Assembly: GCA_002085305.1 (NCBI GenBank)
Contig: NATJ01000111.1
Coordinates: 1 to 6,188, forward strand
Length of the DNA stretch: 6,188 bases
Direction of reading: 5' to 3'
Source of the DNA: Epsilonproteobacteria bacterium 4484_65
Lineage (GTDB): Bacteria > Campylobacterota > Campylobacteria > Campylobacterales > Sulfurovaceae
Position 1 is the first letter of the stretch; every line of letters starts with the position of its first letter. The translations under genes and the position numbers were made by a program. The notes below the pieces were generated by a model, which saw nothing but the letters and a program-made list of their open reading frames with translations, made no database searches and was not told the DNA's origin. Below, in pieces: positions 1 through 4,515 of the stretch.

Positions 1-577
1 CGATAAAAGCGATCCAAAACTCAACCACATAGAGTCCTGTGAAAGATCCTGCAATGGTAGCAAGGATGATGCCACCAAAAACACCTTCAAGGGTTTTGTT
101 TGGTGAAGTGTCCGAGAATTTGGTTTTACCTATGGCTTTTCCGGTAAAGAAGGCACCTATATCTGTGAGCGCGACTGTGACAAGGAGCCAGAACATTGAT
201 GCGATCCCGAAATCTTGATAAAGGATAAGGAAAAAAAGTATCCCACTTACAGGGTAGAGAAACGGAAGGAGCAGTCTTTTGTCAAAGTTATGCATATACG
301 CAAGTGATGAAGCAAAAATGATAGCGATGAAAAAGAAGAGGTCATCAGGATTAGGGTAGAAATAAGCTACGATCCATAGCAGTGCAGCCCAGACATACAT
401 TGATGGTGCTACAAGTTTAAAGAGTTTCATCGCTTCATAAAAAGCGAACATGTAGATGACGCCTAAAAAAGCCCACATGATAAAAAAGTTGTCTATCCAA
501 CCTATGAAGCCTACAAGTGCAAGTAGAGCAATACCGGTTATTATACGTTGTTGAAGTGAGCTTAAGTTTTTCATCAT
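1..577 (-). CDS. cdsA: Phosphatidate cytidylyltransferase (CDP-diglyceride synthase), 5' part only
   Basis: This integral membrane enzyme makes CDP-diacylglycerol from phosphatidate and CTP, the branch point of phospholipid synthesis. The reverse strand reads 192 residues open from ATG 577 to the window edge. It is very hydrophobic, with about five to six predicted membrane segments (near residues 12-28, 31-50, 60-75, 80-95, 105-121, 126-143 and on). Residues 136-169 match the CdsA core: ALTDIGAFFTGKAIGKTKF, then SPNKTLEGVFGG, like the conserved AD-x-GAY-x-GK...SPGKT-x-EG-x-GG of the family. CdsA is usually about 240-285 residues, so the C-terminal part with the KR/KD signature lies beyond position 1. 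Three in-frame ATGs are available (583, 577, 574). AGGA at 585-588 is 7 nt before 577, so 577 is chosen, with 574 nearly as good. It lies 48 bp downstream of rqcH on the same strand, probably co-transcribed, with a possible own promoter in the gap. Confidence 0.88.
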   Translation of the reverse strand, partial: MMKNLSSLQQRIITGIALLALVGFIGWIDNFFIMWAFLGVIYMFAFYEAMKLFKLVAPSMYVWAALLWIVAYFYPNPDDLFFFIAIIFASSLAYMHNFDKRLLLPFLYPVSGILFFLILYQDFGIASMFWLLVTVALTDIGAFFTGKAIGKTKFSDTSPNKTLEGVFGGIILATIAGSFTGLYVVEFWIAFI

Positions 578-584
578 AATCATG

Positions 585-588
585 TCCT
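585..588 (-). promoter_or_regulatory. Ribosome binding site of cdsA
   Basis: AGGA on the minus strand. It is 7 nt from ATG 577, 10 nt from ATG 574 and only 1 nt from ATG 583. The spacing argues against the first ATG and for 577 (or 574) as the start. Confidence 0.5.
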
Positions 589-607
589 GATTTTTTAAAT
601 AAAGACA

Positions 608-613
608 ATTATA
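608..613 (-). promoter_or_regulatory. Possible -10 box for cdsA
   Basis: A perfect TATAAT on the minus strand lies 30 nt before ATG 577, just after the rqcH stop codon. There is no recognisable -35 hexamer, which is common for sigma-70 promoters in Campylobacterota. It could give cdsA transcription independent of rqcH. Being a six-base match in AT-rich DNA, it is suggestive only. Confidence 0.35.
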
Positions 614-625
614 CCACGCTTTGCG

Positions 626-2020
626 TTATACTCTGATTTCAACACCCTCTTTGGTTACTCTTAAAGTGTCATATTTGTTATAAAGTACATTGGAACCCTC
701 CTGAACTTTTACAAATTTGCGTTTGGTATAGTCTACTTCATAATCACCCGGGTTTTTGACTGAAAAATCTACACAGAGTTTAGCTGCAGCCTGGATGACT
801 GAGTCTGGTAGATTTTGTTTGTCTGTTTTGATGATGACATGGCTTGAGGGAACATCACGTATGTGCATCCAAAGGTCATTGGCTTTGGCGATCTCAAGGA
901 GTTTTTGGTTTTCGTTGCTATTGCGTCCTACAAGTACTTTGTAGCCCTCTATCCAAAAAAGTTCACCCTCTCTAAGTTTCTCTTTTTTACGCAGTGATTT
1001 GGCACGTTTTGGTACGAGAAGTTCAAGTTCGTATGGTGTGTTTGCCTGTTCAAGTGCATAGTAAATGTTTTCATAAAATGTTTTTTTAGAGCTTAGGTTT
1101 TCTTGTTCTATATGTATATTTTTAGCCTTGCTTTTGGCACGTTTTGAAAGGTTGAAATAGTAGTCAGACATACGGTTTACTTTTACATCTTTAGGAAGAG
1201 GTATGGTTACTTCATTTCCTTCAAAATCAAATGTTTTCAGCTTTGTATCATAAGGCTTTATCTGGTACAAATTTGCCAAGATGAGGTTACCGTAATTCTT
1301 ATGTTCAAGTGCCATTTGTGTCAGTTTTTCTTCATCGGGAAGTTTGTTTAAAAGTTGTTCAAACTTTTTTACTTTTTTTGCCACTGTAGAGAGCTTTTGT
1401 TTTTTCATCTCTTCAAGGCGTTTGGACTGTGCAGCGTGATAGCGTTCCTCTAAAAGGGTATCAATATTTGTGTTGTTGAGGTCAGATATGGAATCTGCCC
1501 CTACGGGTTTTTGTGTTGTAGGGGTAGATCCTGTATCTACCTTATGGGATCGTGCAGGAATAGCAAGCAGTTCCATCCCCGGGCGGATCACACGGAAAGA
1601 GCTGTCAGCATCTATGTGTCGCAGGGCTTCTATGATGACTTCATTGTCATCAATGAGGATGGCATTGGTATTTTTACCTGTAAACTCTAACTGTAAGTAG
1701 ATGATCTTGTCTTTATATGAACTTTTAGGTGCAATGGTAAAACGCAAGACACGGTCATCATTTGGTACCTCTACTGAGATGAGCTTGCCTCCACTCATCA
1801 GAGAGTGCAAAAGAGTGTCAAATGGCGCATTATAGCCTTGTAGTGGTCTTTGTGAAGGAGCCTTGTAAATGAAGCTGTGTCCTCTGGTCATATTAAAAAA
1901 ATAACTGTAGGACTTGTCAAACATGATTTCCAAGGTATTGTCTTCTATACGTCTTGTACGGCTGATGAATGTAAAATTGTTTAATCGTTTTGCAATGGCT
2001 TTGAGTTCGTAGAGTTTCAT
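626..2020 (-). CDS. rqcH: NFACT / RqcH-type ribosome quality-control protein (fibronectin-binding A N-terminal and DUF814 domains)
   Basis: The product is a 464-residue cytoplasmic protein of the NFACT family. Bacterial RqcH binds obstructed 50S subunits carrying peptidyl-tRNA and recruits tRNA-Ala to add C-terminal alanine tails. Residues 1-155 are the NFACT-N domain, with the Asp-Arg pair (D89-R90 in PNDDRVLRF) that corresponds to the DR motif essential for tailing in Bacillus RqcH, and a GKNTNAILID segment typical of the family. Residues about 187-325 are charged and predicted coiled coil. Residues about 350-464 are the NFACT-R (DUF814) domain with the hallmark DLWMHIRDVPSSHVII at 382-397. 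The ORF could begin at ATG 2068, but that adds 16 residues encoded within a palindrome; the family starts at the MKLYELKAIAKRL segment, so ATG 2020 is used. Its ribosome binding site is weak (AAAGA). Residues 160-176 are encoded by a palindromic element and look like a non-native linker. Fibronectin or fibrinogen binding, the older annotation, is unlikely to be the main role. Confidence 0.88.
   Translation of the reverse strand: MKLYELKAIAKRLNNFTFISRTRRIEDNTLEIMFDKSYSYFFNMTRGHSFIYKAPSQRPLQGYNAPFDTLLHSLMSGGKLISVEVPNDDRVLRFTIAPKSSYKDKIIYLQLEFTGKNTNAILIDDNEVIIEALRHIDADSSFRVIRPGMELLAIPARSHKVDTGSTPTTQKPVGADSISDLNNTNIDTLLEERYHAAQSKRLEEMKKQKLSTVAKKVKKFEQLLNKLPDEEKLTQMALEHKNYGNLILANLYQIKPYDTKLKTFDFEGNEVTIPLPKDVKVNRMSDYYFNLSKRAKSKAKNIHIEQENLSSKKTFYENIYYALEQANTPYELELLVPKRAKSLRKKEKLREGELFWIEGYKVLVGRNSNENQKLLEIAKANDLWMHIRDVPSSHVIIKTDKQNLPDSVIQAAAKLCVDFSVKNPGDYEVDYTKRKFVKVQEGSNVLYNKYDTLRVTKEGVEIRV
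1493..1541. repeat. Palindromic REP/MITE-like element inside the rqcH coding sequence
   Basis: Two overlapping hairpins can be read directly. ATCTGCCCCTAC (1493-1504) pairs with GTAGGGGTAGAT (1518-1529), 12 positions with one G-T wobble and a 13-nt loop. GGTAGAT (1523-1529) pairs perfectly with ATCTACC (1535-1541) over a 5-nt loop. The pattern of GTAGGGG followed by an AGAT/ATCT hairpin resembles dispersed intergenic palindromes known from many bacterial genomes. It is read in frame by rqcH as residues about 160-176 (ending KPVGADS), between the NFACT-N domain and the coiled coil. Repeat status needs other genomic copies, which cannot be seen here. Confidence 0.6.
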
Positions 2021-2047
2021 GATGATAATTCTTTTAATTATTATATT

Positions 2048-2075
2048 ACGTAGAGTGGATTTATCCACCCTACGT
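2048..2075. repeat. Near-perfect 13-bp inverted repeat in the rqcH/leuC divergent region
   Basis: ACGTAGAGTGGAT (2048-2060), a 2-nt loop, then ATCCACCCTACGT (2063-2075). Twelve of 13 positions pair; the remaining one is a G-U wobble if transcribed on the minus strand and an A-C mismatch on the plus strand. It lies 28 bp upstream of the rqcH start and 92 bp upstream of leuC. With GTAGGGTGGAT as its minus-strand arm it resembles the GTAGGGGTAGAT arm of the element inside rqcH. It may be a dispersed palindromic repeat, or it may act as an operator or as an rqcH leader hairpin. It is not a convincing terminator, since no U-tract follows on either strand. Confidence 0.65.
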
Positions 2076-2121
2076 GTTGGGGATATTAATTTAGTGCAAT
2101 TCTACCATAATTTTTTTTCGC

Positions 2122-2127
2122 TATAAT
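2122..2127 (+). promoter_or_regulatory. Probable -10 box of the leuC-thioesterase transcript
   Basis: TATAAT on the plus strand preceded by a run of eight T (2111-2118), the T-rich upstream pattern expected for Campylobacterota sigma-70 promoters that lack a -35 box. It is 40 nt before the leuC ATG, leaving a leader of about 30 nt with a good AAGGA ribosome binding site (2158-2162). Confidence 0.5.
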
Positions 2128-2136
2128 TCGCGTAAT

Positions 2137-2142
2137 ATTATA
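2137..2142 (-). promoter_or_regulatory. Possible -10 box for rqcH-cdsA
   Basis: TATAAT on the minus strand, 117 nt before ATG 2020. If used, it would place the 2048-2075 palindrome in the rqcH 5' leader. A second minus-strand TATAAT at 2040-2045 is only about 20 nt before the start and would give a very short leader. The sequence does not decide between them. Confidence 0.3.
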
Positions 2143-2167
2143 TACATTATATGTAACAAGGACTAAC

Positions 2168-3231
2168 ATGGCACAGACTATGACAGAAAAGATTTTCTCA
2201 GAACATGCAGGACGTGAAGTACATGCAGGAGAGATCGTTAGAGTAGATATCGATATGATCATCGGTAATGATATTACAACCCCTATCTCCATCAGAGCAT
2301 TTGAAGAGAGTGGCGCAGAGACACATGTACACATGGTGCATTGGGTGCGTTTTCAACAGGTATGGGAAGTACAGACCTTGCCTTTGCTATGATCACGGGT
2401 GGGAATTGGTTTAAAGTACCTGAGACCATTAAAGTGGTGTTAACCGGTACCCCGGGTGAGCACATTTATGGTAAAGACATCATCTTGGAACTTATCCGTC
2501 AGATAGGTGTAGACGGTGCACTTTATAAAGCTATCGAGTTTACGGGTGACGCTATCAAACATCTTGGTATGGCAGATAGATTTTCTATCGCAAATATGGT
2601 TATCGAAGCGGGTGCCAAGAATGGTATCTTCGCAGTAGATAATATCACAGAAGCTTATCTTATCGAGAGAAAAGAAGCCAACGGTGGATTAAGAGCAGAG
2701 CCTAAGATCCACACTTCTGATGCAGATGCAACATACTGTCAAACCATTACCATAGACACAGCGGCACTTTCACCGGTCATTGCATATCCTTTCTTACCAT
2801 CAAACGGTAAACCGGTAGAGCAGGCAGTCGCAGATGACTTGAAGATAGACCAAGTGATGATAGGTTCTTGTACCAATGGACGTATTGAAGACTTGCGTAT
2901 AGCTGCAGAGATCATGAAGGGCAAAAGAGTAGCACGTCATACACGTATGATCGTCACTCCAGCTACACAAAAGATCTTGTTACAAGCACAACATGAAGGC
3001 TTGATGGATATCCTCATCGAAGCTGGTGCAGTTGTTTCCAATCCTACTTGTGGTGCATGTTTGGGTGGTTACATGGGGATACTTGGTGACGGTGAAAGAT
3101 GTGTAGCTACTACCAACCGTAATTTTGTAGGTCGTATGGGTGCTAGAACTTCTGAGATCTATTTGGCTAACTCTGCGGTTGCTGCTGCTTCTGCAATTGC
3201 CGGAAAAATTGTAGATCCACGTGATATCTAA
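2168..3231 (+). pseudogene. leuC: 3-isopropylmalate dehydratase large subunit, internally deleted and frameshifted
   Basis: LeuC, with LeuD, isomerises 2-isopropylmalate to 3-isopropylmalate in leucine synthesis using a [4Fe-4S] cluster. The 5' frame (ATG 2168, AAGGA 5 nt upstream) encodes a normal N-terminus for the roughly 420-residue class (MAQTMTEKIFSEHAG..., [17 protein letters not shown]) for about 50 residues, then goes out of frame and stops at TGA 2390-2392. From about 2320 another frame carries the rest to TAA 3229-3231: [27 protein letters not shown] and [10 protein letters not shown]. The three cluster cysteines survive (codons 2869, 3049, 3058). Missing at the junction (about 2315-2325) is the segment normally between the N-terminal SGA and the GADSHTCTHG motif, about 70 residues by recalled homologues; the lost length must be 1 more than a multiple of 3. 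A TTG at 2341 opens the downstream frame but starts mid-domain. Lost residues include conserved active-site residues, so the product should be inactive. The alternative is a sequencing or assembly error, though an error would have to remove a whole segment. The homoaconitase-like family name is also possible. Confidence 0.8.
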
Positions 3232-3639
3232 TTGACACCCTACATCTACAGCTTCAAGGTAGCAAAAGAGGATATCGACTTTAACGGCCATGTCAATAAC
3301 GTTAGCTATCTCTCATGGATGATCGAAGCTGCTACCAAACACTCTGAAGCTGTTGGTTCTGGATATGAAAAATGTTTAGAGCTTGGCGGTACCTGGGTGG
3401 CTAAATCTCACTCTCTTGAATACAAAAAACCCTCTTTTGAAAATGATGAACTGCAAATGAAAACATGGATAGAAGATATAGGGAAGATCCTCTCAACACG
3501 TAGATATGAATTGATACGTCCGGCTGATGGTGCACTTATCTGTGAAGGGAAAACGGAGTGGGTTTTTGTTGATAGTAAGAAGATGAGACCTATGAAGATC
3601 CCACAGGATATTATTGATGGGTTTAGAACCCGGCATTAG
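3232..3639 (+). CDS. Acyl-CoA thioesterase, 4HBT hotdog fold
   Basis: The product is a 135-residue single hotdog-domain protein, the usual length for the YbgC/4HBT thioesterase group, predicted to hydrolyse an acyl-CoA (or acyl-ACP) thioester in the cytoplasm; the substrate cannot be told. The catalytic motif DIDFNGHVNNVSYLSWM (residues 14-30) contains the conserved Asp and GHVNN, followed by the typical helix and beta strands (SHSLEYKKP, STRRYELIRP, EGKTEWVFVD) and a C-terminal KIPQDI. The start is TTG 3232, directly after the leuC stop (TAATTG) and in the same frame. No ATG occurs before the catalytic motif, and TTG gives the normal N-terminal length. The ribosome binding site is weak, so translation probably depends on ribosomes finishing leuC. 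Its stop overlaps the end of the converging sdhB. Confidence 0.85.
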   Translation: MTPYIYSFKVAKEDIDFNGHVNNVSYLSWMIEAATKHSEAVGSGYEKCLELGGTWVAKSHSLEYKKPSFENDELQMKTWIEDIGKILSTRRYELIRPADGALICEGKTEWVFVDSKKMRPMKIPQDIIDGFRTRH

Positions 3640-4348
3640 GATCGAACCCAAATCCTCCACCACCGCCAAAATCAGGTGTCCCAAAACTCTGCGTAGCAAA
3701 AGAAGGGTCAGAGTGACCAAATTGGAGTGATATCCCTCTTAGCATAGTAATGTCCATCTTTGGGTCTATGCCTTTTGGACAGACAGCTGTACACTCTCCA
3801 CATAAAGTACAATCCCAAACACCATTGGTTTGTATGTTATTTATGATATTTTTTGCGTTACCTTCACGTTTATCTGAGCTGTAACGATAGGCTCTAGTGA
3901 GTGCAAAAGGACCTAAAAAGTCTGGGTTTACTGCAAAGACAGGACAGGCAGAGTAACAAGAGTCACACAAGATACAGTCTGTCTGTTTTTCAGTTTGCAT
4001 TTCATCTTTGTGTGTAAGTGATGCTTCTTGTATTTCATGTAACCATGCAGTACTTTTTGAGAGAGTCTCTTTGGCTTTGTGTTTGTCTACTTTGAGGTCA
4101 CGTAGTACAGGGTGGTATTGTAATGGTTCTACAAGGTCACCGTCTTGTACTTTATAAGCACAAGAGAGCTCTTCTCTTCCGTTCACACGCACAGCACAAG
4201 TTCCACACACTGAAGCACGACAGCCTGCTGAAAAGGTGAGGCTTGCATCTTGGTTTTCTTTGATTTCGTAGAGGGCAGCAAGGAGAGTGATACCAGTTGA
4301 GACTTCGAAGGCTTCTATACTTTTTTCTCTTTGGATAGAAATTTTCAT
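3623..4348 (-). CDS. sdhB: Succinate dehydrogenase/fumarate reductase iron-sulfur subunit
   Basis: The 241-residue electron-transfer subunit carries electrons between the SdhA flavin and the quinone-reactive part of the complex. The N-terminal ferredoxin domain binds [2Fe-2S] through C43, C48, C51 and C63 (CRASVCGTC and LSC). The C-terminal domain has C125-x2-C128-x2-C131-x3-C135-P and C180-x2-C183-x2-C186-x3-C190-P. Canonical SdhB/FrdB lacks a Cys at the C183 position and so holds a [3Fe-4S] there; the extra Cys predicts a [4Fe-4S], as in archaeal-type (type E) enzymes. The family segment NPDFLGPFALTRAYRY (141-156) is intact. The tail (residues about 214-241) is Gly/Phe rich and unusual. ATG 4348 overlaps the stop of the preceding small ORF as ATGA, with GGAG (4357-4360) 8 nt upstream. 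No anchor subunit follows. The alternative name is frdB; the in vivo direction is not readable from sequence. Confidence 0.9.
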   Translation of the reverse strand: MKISIQREKSIEAFEVSTGITLLAALYEIKENQDASLTFSAGCRASVCGTCAVRVNGREELSCAYKVQDGDLVEPLQYHPVLRDLKVDKHKAKETLSKSTAWLHEIQEASLTHKDEMQTEKQTDCILCDSCYSACPVFAVNPDFLGPFALTRAYRYSSDKREGNAKNIINNIQTNGVWDCTLCGECTAVCPKGIDPKMDITMLRGISLQFGHSDPSFATQSFGTPDFGGGGGFGFDPNAGF

Positions 4349-4515
4349 ATTTTTGTCTCCATACTCTCTTTTAATGTTAAACTGTAGCTTTGTAGCCCTC
4401 TTCCTTTTTTAGAAAAAGGAAGCAAAAATCGTCTCTGTTCTCGAATCGCTTTGCTTACAAGGTCGTTCACAGAGACAGGCACGCTTTGTGTGATTGATGA
4501 AGGAAGAGCAATCAT
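4345..4515 (-). CDS. Small ORF (56 residues) between sdhA and sdhB, function unknown
   Basis: I do not recognise this protein. It begins MIALPSSITQSVPVSVNDL and ends LTLKESMETKI, and is basic in the middle (KAIREQRRF, FSKKGRG). It has no cysteine, no signal peptide and no clear membrane segment. Its start overlaps the sdhA stop as ATGA (4512-4515) and its stop overlaps the sdhB start as ATGA (4345-4348). A strong AAGGAG (4521-4526) lies 5 nt before ATG 4515, so translation is likely. An upstream in-frame ATG at 4533 lies within sdhA and is less well placed. Positions 4400-4476, about 45% of the ORF, consist of two inverted repeats. It may therefore be a repeat element whose reading frame preserves translational coupling, not a selected protein. 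It is not the SdhE flavinylation factor, which is longer and has an RGxxE motif. Confidence 0.55.
   Translation of the reverse strand: MIALPSSITQSVPVSVNDLVSKAIREQRRFLLPFSKKGRGLQSYSLTLKESMETKI
4400..4422. repeat. Perfect 10-bp inverted repeat, 3-nt loop, inside the small ORF
   Basis: CTTCCTTTTT (4400-4409), TAG, AAAAAGGAAG (4413-4422). On the minus strand it is read as LLPFSKKGR. It ends 10 bp before a second inverted repeat, and the pair looks like a mobile or dispersed palindromic element between sdhA and sdhB. As RNA it could also slow or trim the sdhAB message. No U-tract follows, so it is not an evident terminator. Confidence 0.6.
4431..4476. repeat. 7-bp inverted repeat flanking a 32-nt spacer, inside the small ORF
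   Basis: GTCTCTG (4431-4437) and CAGAGAC (4470-4476) are perfect complements around 32 nt. Alone this could be chance, but it lies next to the 4400-4422 hairpin in the only non-sdh stretch of the operon, which suggests one composite element. Confidence 0.4.

Noticed and set aside
616..626. ACGC-TTT-GCGT hairpin after rqcH as a terminator
   Set aside because: A 4-bp stem with no following U-tract on the transcribed strand. It may be chance.
756..1700. Plus-strand ORFs of 62 and 76 codons within rqcH
   Set aside because: They are antisense shadows of a clear NFACT gene and have no family similarity.
2021..2068. N-terminal extension of rqcH from ATG 2068
   Set aside because: The extra 16 residues have no family match, the upstream ATG lies in the inverted repeat, and homologues begin at the MKLYELK segment.
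2086..2334. Minus-strand ORF of 82 codons antisense to the leuC start
   Set aside because: It is a shadow of leuC codons and the AT-rich leader, with no recognisable domain or ribosome binding site.
2341..3231. Stand-alone 296-residue aconitase-like gene starting at TTG 2341
   Set aside because: The TTG is inside a conserved motif, there is no ribosome binding site, and the family sequence continues upstream of it. It is the 3' part of the broken leuC.
2739..3291. Minus-strand ORFs of 61 and 103 codons antisense to leuC and the thioesterase
   Set aside because: They lie opposite strongly conserved coding sequence, and their translations have no domain features.
3619..3631. GGGTT-TAG-AACCC hairpin at the thioesterase/sdhB overlap as a terminator
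   Set aside because: The stem is only 5 bp with no T-tract on either strand.
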